A stretch of 64,000 nt of DNA from Megaustenia siamemsis (lineage: Eukaryota; Mollusca; Gastropoda; Stylommatophora; Ariophantidae). The notes under the pieces are model-generated. The model saw nothing but the letters and a program-made list of their open reading frames with translations, ran no database searches and was not told where the DNA came from. Of this stretch, positions 11,170 to 21,930 are shown piece by piece (positions within the stretch are counted from its first letter, which is position 1; each line of letters starts with the position of its first letter). A program made the position numbers and the translations under genes. The stretch is from positions 40,088,117 through 40,152,116 of the forward strand of contig JAVIAB010000160.1 in assembly GCA_032433765.1 (NCBI GenBank). Reading direction: 5' to 3'.

Positions 11170-11475
11170 AACTTCTTGTCCGAAGCATATATCACCTTCA
11201 TGTCTAAAGCTTGATCATCTCCCTGCTTAAAGCGTAAATCATCTTCTTGATGACAGCATAAATCACTTCCACCAACCACTTCCTTGCCAGAAATATAGAT
11301 CACCTTGTCAAAGCATAGAGCACCTTCATGTACGAAGCATACATAGATCACTTTCTTGTCTAAAATATAGATTTTGTCGGAAGTATAAGAAAAATCATCG
11401 TCATGTCCGAAGAATAGATTTGTTCTTCCTCTTGTCCAAAGCATAAATCACCTTCTTGTCTGAAGCATAGTATTC
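11170..11475. repeat. Degenerate minisatellite of about 28 bp
   Basis: Recurrent 'gcatagatcaccttc' and 'cttgtc(t/c)gaagcata' strings at irregular spacing. It is old and diverged, and the minus-strand open frame is repeat-driven. Confidence 0.7.
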
Positions 11476-11483
11476 CTCTAAAC

Positions 11484-11712
11484 TGGAGACAAATAATAAT
11501 AAATAAATATTATTATAGAGGGAAGCTACCGACGCGATAATCAGCGAATCAATTCAGAGGATGAGGTATGTTTACAGCACTCGAAAAAATGACATATAAT
11601 CAACAACAGAAAAAAAAAAGAACAATACATGGACCGAAGCAGAATCGAACCCATACTCAGTTTCACAGCGCTTTGCCACGAAAAGTCAAATGCTAGGGAA
11701 CACTGCCACTCA
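11484..11712 (-). mobile_element. SINE-2 copy (tRNA-headed)
   Basis: On the minus strand the head contains a B-box-like 'gggttcgattct' (complement of 11641-11653), then 'gagtgctgtaaacatacctc'-like body sequence, and ends in a TAATAATATTTATTTATTATT-type tail (11488-11515). The same order is seen at 29.7 and 30.1 kb. A second, oppositely oriented body segment abuts its head (11713-11787). Confidence 0.8.
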
Positions 11713-11787
11713 GTTGCCGTTCTGTTGTTGATTATTTGTAATTTGTTCCGAGTGCTGTAAACATACCTCTTCCTCTGAATTGATTCG
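11545..11787. repeat. Inverted repeat of SINE-2 body, arms about 65 bp
   Basis: The left arm starting 'cgaatcaattcagagg' at 11545 is matched in reverse complement by the right arm ending 'cctctgaattgattcg' at 11787. The similarity extends through 'aggtatgtttacagcactcg' and the ATAATCAACAAC segment. The arms enclose the tRNA-like head, so the unit could fold back on itself. Confidence 0.85.
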
Positions 11788-11789
11788 AT

Positions 11790-13160
11790 TTTCCTCTGAA
11801 CCTTAGCAAAACGTATGTTCTTGTCCTCATAAACTCATTCTCATTGTCCCCTTGCGACTCATTCATTTTCCCTACTAGTACCACATCCCATCTTGGTTGT
11901 CCCCAGCTTTGATCAGTCTTCGTGACCAAGCATTACTCATATTTCATCTTCTTTTCCCGGCATGCATTGTTCCTTCATTAGCCTCATTTTAACTCCTTAC
12001 AGTTAATACTCACAGACAGTTCATATTTATTAATCCCCAAAACGGAAGAGTTAGTCTCATTACTGCCTTTATCATCCAGAGACGGCGCTTGTGATTGGCT
12101 GCAAATACCGGTCTCAGTTTGGCACACAAAAGAACTGAGAGCCCGGTGTACACGTTAATTTGTCTCCCCCCACTGGACATCAATCTCACAATTCTCTTTG
12201 GTGGGAAAGACCGACCGGGGTTTGGTGGGGGTTTACCAAACTTTTGAAATTTGCATCAGTTAAAAGTTTTGTCCCTCGATGCGTCCTCGTGGGGGGAAAT
12301 AAATTGCGTGTTTGTTTCAAATGAATATTTCGCTTAAGTCCACATATATCATGGCCCACACTGACGTATGATGGAGTCAGTTACACTGTCACAACTGACA
12401 TATGATCAATTATTCAGTCAATTATTAAATGTTTCGCGGGGTTTATACGATGGGGTCAAAGGTTAAATAGGTGGAAAAGAAAATGGTTGGGTTTGAGGTG
12501 GGGGAGAGGAAGAAGGGGTAGAAAGTTTGTTATTGGATTACGAAGACCAATCCGTCTTTGACAGGGGGAACTAGGCGTGACAGGTAGGCTGGCAGGTCAT
12601 GCCAGGGATGGTCTCCCCCTCCTTCACCCCAAGGTCTGTTCTCACTGATAAACTGTTCAGCTGTGGAAGACACACGTTGACTAACTGGACTGTGGTACTC
12701 TGCTGTGTTAATGTCTGGCCTACATTTTACACTTCTTGTGTTTTGATTCTTGACTAGGATATTGTGTGTGTTTTTTTTTAGTTGCATGTTTCAACGAGTG
12801 TCTTGGTAAGTTCATTGTATTTAAATTATTACATGAATCTTCTTTCAATTTGAAACACACAGTGACGTTTTGCTGCATGAGAGATAACTTTAATATACGA
12901 CGCTAAACTCATAATTTACCTTCCCTTCTTTTGTCCATCTTCTGTTGCTTTGAAACAAGCGTGGCAGGAGTAAGGTACAATTTGTAACAATATAATCTGA
13001 AGATGTTGTATTGCTTATTCAGGCTGTTTTTTTTGGTCGCTTCTATTTTAGATGTAAAGAGATACTGATAAGCACATATTTTAAATACAATAAACATGAA
13101 ATGTTATATCCGGGACCGCGAGTACGGCTGCTGAAAACAAAGAAAATGAATATCAAATGG
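11790..13160. other. Long unassigned interval
   Basis: No repeat, RNA gene or domain-bearing frame was recognised. Frames up to 85 codons overlap on both strands and look like chance. If a host exon or regulatory element exists in the window, this is one of the few low-repeat intervals where it could lie. Confidence 0.35.
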
Positions 13161-13164
13161 TGTC

Positions 13165-13978
13165 GAGCAGCTAAATTAACAGAAAGATAAAACAAGCTGC
13201 AACGCTGCGGCAAACGCCTTCATCGGGTATAAAAAAGAAACTATACGAGCAGCTAAACTAACAGAAAGATAAAACAAGCTGCAACGCTGCGGCAAACGCC
13301 TTCATCGGGTATAAAAAAGAAACTATACGAGCAGCTAAACTAACAGAAAGATAAAACAAGCTGCAACGCTGCGGCAAACGCCTTCATCGGGTATAAAAAA
13401 GAAACTATACGAGCAGCTAAACTAACAGAAAGATAAAACAAGCTGCAACGCTGCGGCAAACGCCTTCATCGGGTATAAAAAAGAAACTATACGAGCAGCT
13501 AAACTAACAGAAAGATAAAACAAGCTGCAACGCTGCGGCAAACGCCTTCATCGGGTATAAAAAGAAACTATACGAGCAGCTAAACTAACAGAAAGATAAA
13601 ACAAGCTGCAACGCTGCGGCAAACGCCTTCATCGGGTATAAAAAAGAAACTATACGAGCAGCTAAACTAACAGAAAGATAAAACAAGCTGCAACGCTGCG
13701 GCAAACGCCTTCATCGGGTATAAAAAAGAAACTATACGAGCAGCTAAACTAACAGAAAGATAAAACAAACTGCAACGCTGCGGCAAACGCCTTCATCGGG
13801 TATAAAAAAGAAACTATACGAGCAGCTAAACTAACAGAAAGATAAAACAAGCTGCAACGCTGCGGCAAACGCATTCATCGGGTATAAAAAAGAAACTTTA
13901 CGAGCAGCTAAACTAACAGAAAGATAAAACAAGCTGCAACGCTGCGGCAAACGCCTTCATCGGGTATAAAAAAAAAAA
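13165..13978. repeat. 82-bp tandem repeat, about 10 units
   Basis: Very homogeneous 82-bp units built on 'gagcagctaaactaacagaa', 'aacaagctgcaacgctgcgg' and 'caaacgccttcatcgggtat'. The minus strand of each reads 'ccgatgaaggcgtttgcc', with a GGC/GCC stem closing a GTTT loop. A diverged single unit in the opposite orientation lies at 14573-14655. Confidence 0.95.
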
Positions 13979-14086
13979 CTATACACACTAAACACACAAT
14001 TTCTAATTATAATACAGATCACAGATCTACAAATTGTGATACTGGCAACTGTCTTTGCTGCCATGTTTTAGTTGCTTACGCAAAAT

Positions 14087-14530
14087 AAAAGGATGGGAAT
14101 GGCAGGACAAAACCACTAACATAGAATTATGGAAATATACACAGCAGCAGAGGTGGACAGAAGAGGAAAAGACCACAAATTATATCTCCCCTCGACGCTG
14201 AAAGGCAGATTAAGAAGGAAAGAAGAAGAAGATGATGGAAATATACCAGCAAATACCAGTGGATAAAGAGATACAGCGAAGACTAAGGCGCTGGATAGGA
14301 CACACACTGCGGAAGCCAACTGAGAGTATTACATAACAGGCCCTTTTTTGGAATCCCCAGGGGAAAAGACAAAGAAGAAAACCAAGGAATTCCTGGAGAA
14401 GACGGACAGAAGCAGAGATGAAGATGATGTGGAAGACATGGAATGATCTTAAAAGAATGGCAAGAAACAGAACGACCTGGAAAGTGTTTGTTGAAGACCT
14501 ATACTCCACAGGGAGCTGAAAGGTAAAAGA
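14087..14530 (+). pseudogene. LINE-G C-terminal fragment, interrupted
   Basis: Encodes the terminal part of a LINE reverse transcriptase protein: 'RRLRRWIGHTLRKPTESI', then 'WNPQGKRQRRKPRNSWRR', 'MARNRTTWKVFVEDLYSTG' and a stop. The (R/K)WIGH...GKR...R signature is shared by C-termini of RTE-like elements. The fragment is interrupted at 14141-14234 by another LINE 3' end with a 12-bp duplication. A diverged second copy lies on the minus strand at 53.9-54.8 kb. Confidence 0.8.
14141..14234 (+). mobile_element. 94-bp LINE-F 3' end inserted in LINE-G, 12-bp TSD
   Basis: The insert carries the 'KLYLPSTLKGR' C-terminal codons and a gaagaag-rich tail, as at 26.1-26.4 kb. The perfect duplication 'atggaaatatac' lies at 14129-14140 and 14235-14246. 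Removing the insert restores continuity with the LINE-G copy at 54 kb. It is an extremely 5'-truncated insertion. Confidence 0.9.
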
Positions 14531-14572
14531 GGAAGAAGTTGTGAATTCTAACTCGGAATTTTGTTTAACGGG

Positions 14573-14655
14573 TGTTTGTTATACCTAATGAAGGCATTTG
14601 TCGAAACGTTGTAGGTTGTTTTGTCTTTCTGTTAGTTTACCTGCTCAATACCATT
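14573..14655 (+). other. Single inverted copy of the 82-bp unit with hammerhead-like core
   Basis: Reads 'tacctaatgaaggcatttgt' then 'cgaaacgttgtagg', followed by 'ctttctgttagttta' shared with the minus strand of the 82-bp array. The order CTAATGA (14585-14591), GGC-ATTT-GTC stem-loop, GAAA (14603-14606) matches the hammerhead ribozyme core CTGATGA / stem II / GAAA except for one core base (G to A). A short stem I (tac/gta) is possible. Activity is not implied. Confidence 0.45.
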
Positions 14656-15014
14656 TTATCTTTATTTTGCTTTCTCTCTCATTTAGATGTAGTATTGTAG
14701 TGTCGATCATGGACGTATTTAGAAGCTGTTTGGATGTGAATATTTTGTTCTTGCATTAACATAACAGCCACCACAAATAGCATTGTCAATGGTCGCACCT
14801 TCGGATCTGGTTGGCCAGTACACACTCAAAGAGCTGTGACGTGTGAAGTTAATTAAATTGTGCATTTCCGGGGACATATTTGGAACGACAGTTCAAGCAG
14901 TAGAAAGAAACTCACTGGATCTCATCCAACTTTGGCATCATCTCATTATCTAGAGAAATGGGGGAAAAAAATAGAAATAAAAATGTTATGGGTATAGCTT
15001 TATGTAATTGATGG
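14656..15014. other. Unassigned sequence
   Basis: No recognised feature. Confidence 0.4.
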
Positions 15015-15065
15015 ACGACACAAATTTGCACGATGTTTCGACTCAGTAGGCCTTCAGCAGGAGCA
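15015..15065 (-). other. Hammerhead-like motif, diverged
   Basis: On the minus strand, CTGCTGA (complement of 15054-15060) is followed by 'aggcctactgagtc' and GAAAC (complement of 15035-15039). The spacing resembles a hammerhead core but one core base differs and stem II pairing is poor. Confidence 0.3.
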
Positions 15066-15118
15066 AACAACAACACACGGACATGTATGTAAGTAAAATA
15101 CAACTAGTGATGCTTTAG

Positions 15119-15381
15119 TAAGTAAAAAGTAAAGTACTCCCGTCACGCCAAGTGGCGTATAGGGAATATGGTGTTAGTGACCATAAGTTTTACAGACCTT
15201 CGGCACATGATTTTATGGGGTAATGTGGTCGGTATTACGCCCGTGACGCATTACGTTTCCAGAAAAAAAAATCCGTTACCCATTAAAGGCTAGGTGAACC
15301 GGAAGCCGTCGGTTGGGATCGAACTCTACCTCTTGTCCTTTGTAGTCCAATTCACTAACCACTGAGCTATCGCGGCTTCCT
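15119..15381 (-). mobile_element. SINE-1 copy
   Basis: A complete match to the SINE-1 layout on the minus strand: tRNA-like head (complement of 15310-15381), body, and the conserved terminal hairpin acgcca-ct-tggcgt near 15146-15159. No clear duplication was found. Confidence 0.9.
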
Positions 15382-15474
15382 GGTCATACATTGTTAACTA
15401 ATAAAGAAGCATCTAAAACAAAATAATTGTTTGCCATTTCTCAGATTAATGTTTCACAATTAACTCTGTATGCC

Positions 15475-16858
15475 ATTTTTCTAGCTTGTTCTCCTCAACA
15501 ACATAAAACATGCTGTATTATTTTTCTAGCTTGTTCTCCTCAACAACATAAAACATGCTGTATTATTTTTCTAGCTTGTTCTCCTCAACAACATAAAACA
15601 TGCTGTATTATTTTTCTAGCTTGTTCTCCCCAACAACATAAAACATGCTGTAATATTTTTCTAGCTTGTTCTCCTCTTCTAGCTTGTTCTCCCCAACAAC
15701 ATAAAACATGCTGTATTATTTTTCTAGCTTGTTCTCCTCTTCTAGCTTGTTCTCCCCAACAACACAAAACATGCTGTAATATTTTTCTAGCTTGTTCTCC
15801 TCTTCTAGCTTGTTCTCCTCAACAACATAAAACATGCTGTATTATTTTTCTAGCTTGTTCTCCTCTTCTAGCTTGTTCTCCTCAACAACATAAAACATGC
15901 TGTATAATTTTTCTAGCTTGTTCCCCCCAACAACATAAAACATGCTGTATTATTTTTCTAGCTTGTTCTCCCCAACAACATAAAACATGCTGTATTATTT
16001 TTCTAGCTTGTTATCCCCAACAACATAAAACATGCTGTATTATTTTTCTAGCTTGTTCTCCCCAACAACATAAAACATGCTGTATTATTTTTCTAGCTTG
16101 TTCTCCTCAACAACATAATACATGCTGTATTATTTTTCTAGCTTGTTCTCCCCAACAACATAAAACATGCTGTATTATTTTTCTAGCTTGTTCTCCCCAA
16201 CAACATAAAACATGCTGTATTATTTTTCTAGCTTGTTCTCCTCAACAACATAATACATGCTGTATTATTTTTCTAGCTTGTTCTCCTCAACAACATAATA
16301 CATGCTGTATTATTTTTCTAGCTTGTTATCCCCAACAACATAAAACATGCTGTATTATTTTTCTAGCTTGTTCTCCCCAACAACATAAAACATGCTGTAT
16401 TATTTTTCTAGCTTGTTCTCCTCAACAACATAATACATGCTGTATTATTTTTCTAGCTTGTTCTCCTCAACAACATAAAACATGCTGTATAATTTTTCTA
16501 GCTTGTTCCCCCCAACAACATAAAACATGCTGTATTATTTTTCTAGCTTGTTCTCCCCAACAACATAAAACATGCTGTATTATTTTTCTAGCTTGTTATC
16601 CACAACAACATAAAACATGCTGTATTATTTTTCTAGCTTGTTCTCCCCAACAACATAAAACATGCTGTATTATTTTTCTAGCTTGTTCTTCTCAACAACA
16701 TAAAACATGCTGTATTATTTTTCTAGCTTGTTCTCCTCAACAACATAAAACATGCTGTATTATTTTTCTAGCTTGTTCAACTCAACAACATAAAACATGC
16801 TGTATTATTTTTCTAGCTTGTTCTCCCCAACAACATAAAACATGCTGTATTATTTTTT
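15475..16858. repeat. 45-bp minisatellite, about 30 units, with higher-order structure
   Basis: The unit is 45 bp ('ttttctagcttgttctcccc' then 'aacaacataaaacatgctgt'). The period is a multiple of three, which keeps a 477-codon frame of IFLACSPQQHKTCC units open. I treat this as an artefact. Partial 18-bp insertions 'cttctagcttgttctcc' occur four times in the first third. A 13-unit block beginning near 15901 has a matching variant order beginning near 16486. Confidence 0.95.
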
Positions 16859-16861
16859 AGT

Positions 16862-17192
16862 TCACCCTCTAAACCTTTAATAAAAGTAAAAAGACGTTCA
16901 ATGGGCGTAGAATCGTTGTGTCGTAGTTTGCAACACGTTGATTAAATAACAAATCCCGAGACCTTATAAACTATAAAACAATATATTTTGTCATCAGTTA
17001 AGATGATTAAGAATCAAATGAAGACATCAGATGGAAGAGGAGGTAGTAGTTAATGAAGAATCTTTTGTCAGAAAATGCCACACAAAGGTGAGTAGAGAGC
17101 CAGCTCAGATGGCATGCAGTGGTGATGCTCTAAAAAGGTAAAGACAAAAAGAAATAATTAAATTTATCATATCTGGGAATTATATCTGGAGT
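16862..17192. other. Unassigned sequence
   Basis: No recognised feature. Confidence 0.4.
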
Positions 17193-17204
17193 CTACTTAT
17201 ATAA

Positions 17205-17463
17205 GGGAGCCGCGATAGCTCAGTGGTTAGTGAACTGGACTACAAAGGACAAGGGGTAGGGTTCGATCCCAACCGACGGTTTCCGGATTCACCCAGCCTT
17301 TAATGTGTACCGGATTTTTTTCTGTGAAAGTAAAGCGGCACGGGCGTAATACCGACCACATTACCCCAAAAATCATGTGCCAAAGATCTGTAAAATTTAT
17401 GGTCACTAACACCATATTCCCTATACGCCACTTGGCGTGACGGGGGTACTTGACTTTCTTTTT
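17205..17463 (+). mobile_element. SINE-1 copy with imperfect 12-bp TSD
   Basis: A head 'gagccgcgatagctcagtgg' with B-box 'gggttcgatcccaacc', the standard body, the acgccacttggcgt hairpin and a T-rich 3' end. The duplication is ctacttatataa (17193-17204) and ctactgatataa (17464-17475), one mismatch. Confidence 0.93.
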
Positions 17464-17567
17464 CTACTGATATAAACATCTTGGACATAGTCTCTCTGCC
17501 ATTTTAATATTATTGTAAAACCATGAACGGTGACGTCATTAGTAACAGTCTGTAATAATCTATTTTC

Positions 17568-18032
17568 ACTATGCAATCTATTTTTGACAAAAGAAACAAG
17601 AGAAAGAGTTATTAAATATTATGTAGAGGCAGTCTTAACATATGGACGTGAATCATGAACAATAGGACAAGAGACAAGAAAATCACTGGAGTCTGTAGAA
17701 ATGTGGTTTTACAGAGGAATGTTGAGAATACCATAGACAGCTAAGAAAAGTAATGAAAATGTACTGACAGAGGCCAAAGCAATAAGACTGCTAATTTCCA
17801 ATATTAGGAAGAAACAGTCATCATTTTTGGCCATGTAATGGAAAAGGAAACAGATGGAATATATTGTAACAACTGGGAAAATTGAGAGATAGAGGGAAGC
17901 AAGGAGAAAATATATCAGACAGCTTAAGAGAATGGCTTGGCAGAAGATCAACAACAGACATGATAAATAAATGTGGAGATCAAAAGTTTTGGAGAGACAT
18001 GATCACCTAGGTTAGCAGGCCAGGTACTTGAT
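17568..18032 (+). pseudogene. RTE-B 3' end fragment
   Basis: Matches the C-terminus of RTE-B (landmarks 'KSLESVEMWFYR', 'EYIVTTGKIE', 'WRDMIT'). Several stop codons and indels are present. It ends in a GAT-rich tail near 18020-18035. Confidence 0.85.
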
Positions 18033-18370
18033 AAAGATGATAAGAATCTATTAAGAGATTGTATTCTAAATGGACACTGTCATTGTTTAACAATGACGAC
18101 GGTTCCTGTTCTATACAAGATTGGATAAAACACGGCAATGAGGCAGTTAGTTTAGTGACGGTAGTTCATAACGGTTCTCAACTTCCCTTGTTATTTGTAC
18201 CATTGATCTTATTTGTTCACTTTAAGCGTACCGACAGGAGCTATATATAATATAAGCCTCTCTATAAACAAGATCATAGGCAATTAGTTACCTTAGTCCA
18301 AACGGTTCTCAACTTCCCTGATTACTTGTACATTTTCATTGAAGCCTTTCTCATCTGCCATGAGATATAT

Positions 18371-18742
18371 CATTATCATCAAGTGCCAAGCCTGCTGGCA
18401 TAGGTGATCATGTCTCTCCACAACTTTCGATCTCAACAGTTATTTATCATTTCCGTTGTTGACCTTTTGCCAATCCATTCTCTAAAGCTGTCTGGTATCT
18501 TTTCTCTTTGCTTCCTTCTATATCTTCGTCCCTCGATTTTTCCAGTTGTTACAAAATATTCCAGCTGTTCCCATCTCATAACATGGCCAAAACATTATGA
18601 TTGTTTCTTCCTAAAATTGGATATTAGCTCTCTTTTTGCTTTAGTCTCTTTCAGAACGTTTTCATTACTCCTCTTAGCTGTCCATGGTATTCTCAACATT
18701 CTTCTGTAAAACCACATTTCTATATCCTCCAACGATTTTTGA
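18371..18742 (-). pseudogene. RTE-B 3' end fragment, possible 8-bp TSD
   Basis: The minus strand matches the RTE-B C-terminus and its TTGATGATAATG tail. The string 'agatatat' lies at 18363-18370 and 18743-18750. It is short and AT-rich, so this duplication is only suggestive. Confidence 0.75.
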
Positions 18743-18750
18743 AGATATAT

Positions 18751-21700
18751 ATATGGTCGTTTCCGGTTCTTTCCAAAATGGAGGAATTATTTTTCTCCGG
18801 CTTGGTATATAACCGTTGATCAGAGGTTTAACAAGCCGCTATCGTAAAAACGATGTTGTTAATGAAACGTAGACCTGATACAGAATGTGTAAATTAGCAG
18901 TAGATAGTTGTGATAGTTTTTTCGGCCCTAAAACAACAACAAAAATAGGATTCTGGAATGTTCGAACAATGGCCGCTCCGACGAAACATGCACAGGTCGC
19001 GAGCGAGATGGAGAGATACGATCTAGATATTTTAGGATTAAGTGAAATGCGCTGGCTTGGAACAGGTAGGAAATCTGTTGATAATAAAATAGTAGTTTTT
19101 TCTGGAAGGGAAGATGGAAAACACTGTGAAGGAGTAGGCATAATGATGACAGACATAGCTGCAAGAAGTTTATTAGAATGGGAATCAGTAAATAGCCGCC
19201 TGATAGGAACACGCTACAAAACAAAACATGGAAGACTTTCAATTATTCAATGTTATGCGCCTACTAACGAAGCTGATGATGAAGTTAAGGACGATTTTTA
19301 TAACCAACTGCAACAACTTATAAACAAAATACCAAAACACGATCTTTTAATTGTAATGGGAGATTTCAACGCCAAAGTGGGACAAGATAATGCAGGAGTG
19401 GAACATGTGATGGGGAGAGAAGGCTGTGATAATACTAGTCAGAATGGAGAAAGATTAATAGAATTATGTTTAATAGAAAATTTAGTTATAGGTGGGACAT
19501 TATTTCCACACAAAAATATTCACAAAACAACATGGATATCTCCTGATGATAGAACCTCCAATCAAATTGACCACCTATGTATTAAACAACAATTCAGATC
19601 ATCATTAATAGATGTAAGAGCTTACAGAGGTGCTGATGTTAATAGTGACCACAACCTGTGCATTGGGAAAATAAGATTAAAATTTAGAAACCAACAGAAG
19701 AGGTCAATTACACATAAAATTGATAGTCATAAACTGAAAGATGAAGCCATAAAGGAAAAGTTTAACATAGAGCTAAGTAATTGTTATACAGCACTCGGTG
19801 AAATAGACTTTGATATCAATGAGATGTGGGACTCACAGAGCAAAATACTAATGACAGCAGCAGAAGCAAGTGCTGGACTGAAGAAAATGGAAAAACGAGC
19901 TTGGATCTCAGACACCACGTGGAAATACATCAAAGAAAGAAGAGAAGCGAAGAGAGCCATGACTAATGTAAAGACAGATCTTGGAAAGGTTCTGGCAAAA
20001 GCAACATACAAAGAATTAGACAACAAAGTGAAAAGTTCAGCAAGAAGAGATACAAGAGCTTATATAGACAATTTGGCAGAGAAAGCAGAGACAGCTGCAA
20101 TTACAGGAGACAGCAGAACTCTTTATACTGTACAAAAGATGCTGACAAACACCTATACATCCAGTGGAACACCAATTCTAGACAAATCTGGATCAATGCT
20201 AACAACAAGCGTAGACATAAAAGCCCGTTGGGCGGAACACTTCAAAGAAATTCTTAACCGTCCACTACCCCACAGTTTAATAGATTTTGAAACTGAAACA
20301 CCAGCAGCAGAATTAAATGTAAATTTAGATGACTTCACCTTGAGTGAAATAGAAACCACCTTAAAGCTTATGACCAATAACAAGGCTGCTGGAGCGGATA
20401 AGTTAACAGCTGAGATCCTCAAGGCAATTGATAGCCATAATCTAATACATCTCCAAAAAATGTTCAACATCATTTGGAAAACAGAGAAGACGCCTCATAA
20501 ATGGAAAAAAGGAATCATTGTTAAGATCCCAAAAAAGGGCAATCTTAGAGATTGTAACAACTGGAGAGGCGTGACACTTTTGTCAGTTGCCTCAAAGTTA
20601 TTCTGCAAAATCATCCTAAATAGAATACAGGATTCAATAGATACAGTAATGCGTGAAGAACAGGCTGGGTTTAGAAAAGGGAGAAGCTGTATTGACCACA
20701 TTTTCACTCTACGACTTATATTGGAGGAACACATTGAAAAGCAAAAACCTTTTGTACTTAACTTCATCGACTTCAAAAAAGCATTTGATAGTATTCATAG
20801 AGATTCTTTGTGGAAAATTCTGAAGCAATATGGTTTACCATCAAAAATCATAAATATTATCAAAGACATGTATGATGGTTACACATGTGCAGTTCGAACA
20901 GAGGAAGGACTGAGCGAATGTTTCCCAATAGAAACTGGGGTTAAACAAGGATGTATTTTATCGCCCTTGTTATTTGGAATTGTTATGGACTTCATAATGA
21001 AGAAATGCTGCACTGGTAATAAAGGCATCGAATGGATACAAGGAGACCATTTGGAGGACCTCGACTTTGCTGATGACATAGTTCTCATCAGCAGTCAGAT
21101 AAAAACGATGCAGGAAAACACAAATGAACTATCATCAATAGCCAGCAAAATTGGGCTTGAGATCAATCATGAAAAGACTAAAGTCATGACTAGTTTAATT
21201 CCAACAGGTGACAAAATATACATGGAAAACAAACCAGTAGAAGAGATCGATCACTTTATCTATCTTGGAAGTCACATTGATCGAGAAGGAGATACGAGCA
21301 AAGAAATTAAAATCAGAATAGCTAAACAGCAATGTCTTTCAGAAGCCTTGAAAAGTTGTGGAAATCAAAACTTATCAGCACAAACACAAAACTTAGGCTA
21401 TTCAAATCAAATGTACTATCAACCCTTACGTATGCGTGTGAAAGCTGGAAAACAACAAGAGATATAGAAACAAAGTTGAACGCATTCGAAAATAAATGTC
21501 TAAGGAAAATACTTGGTATAGCATGGAACGAATTCAAAACAAATGAGGAAATTAGAGAAATCGCCAATCAACCACTAATATCTTCAGTAATAAAGAAAAG
21601 ACGATGGTCATACGTTGGACATGTGATGAGAAGAGATAATAACCGAATAGCAAAGCAAGCCCTCATATGGGAAACAAAAGAAAAAGAGGAAGACCCAGGG

Positions 21701-21930
21701 AGACACTGAGAAGAACATTGATGAGAGAGGCAAGAGCAGCAGGAGTCGGCTCCCTCAATGAGATAGAACTGCTTGCACAGAACAGAGACAGATGGCGAGA
21801 TTTGATAAAATATCTTTAAAAGAAAACTGCTAGAACAAAAAATTCATATAGGAGAAGGTGTATCTTGGTCTACGCCCTATGGGCCGGTTACGGCTCGAAA
21901 GGTCAATATATATATATATATATATATAAT
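18751..21930 (+). mobile_element. Near full-length RTE-A non-LTR retrotransposon
   Basis: About 3.2 kb, with a short 5' leader, one long endonuclease-RT frame, a 3' segment ending 'ggttacggctcgaaaggtca' and a (TA)n tail at 21906-21928. The 7.2-8.1 kb copy has an ATAG tail instead, so the 3' end carries variable short repeats, as is typical of RTE elements. The 5' boundary is uncertain because both ends lie in TA-rich sequence. Confidence 0.9.
18885..21819 (+). pseudogene. RTE-A endonuclease-reverse transcriptase, two frameshifts
   Basis: The first 860 codons run from 18885 to 21467. The N-terminal APE-type endonuclease shows 'KIGFWNVRTM', 'MGDFNAKVG' (about residues 158-166) and 'NSDHN' (about 253-257), motifs that nick the target DNA. 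The RT follows, with 'GFRKGRSCIDHIF', 'FIDFKKAFDS', 'GVKQGCILSPLLF' and the catalytic FADD at residues 728-731. One missing base near 21327, relative to the 7.2-8.1 kb copy, shifts the frame. A plus frame then continues to about 21675, where a deletion of about 7 bp shifts it again. The original stop is at 21817-21819. The enzyme would reverse transcribe its own RNA at a nicked target. With a broken C-terminus this copy is probably inactive. Confidence 0.93.

Noticed and set aside
12530..12787. An 85-codon minus-strand frame in a low-repeat interval as a host exon
   Set aside because: No recognisable domain, and no splice or promoter context that I can support from sequence alone.
13165..13978. 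A CRISPR-like array (regular repeats)
   Set aside because: Repeats are directly contiguous with no unique spacers, and the genome context is animal. The same holds for the 58-bp and 54-bp arrays.
15427..16860. 477-codon frame of Cys-rich repeats that could suggest a secreted or structural protein
   Set aside because: It is a strict 45-bp repeat with no signal peptide, no unique flanking domain and indels in multiples that reflect repeat slippage. No support for a gene.
17205..17285. A functional tRNA gene at the SINE-1 heads
   Set aside because: The acceptor stem and B-box are recognisable, but the anticodon stem is broken and each head is followed by a conserved SINE body and TSDs.
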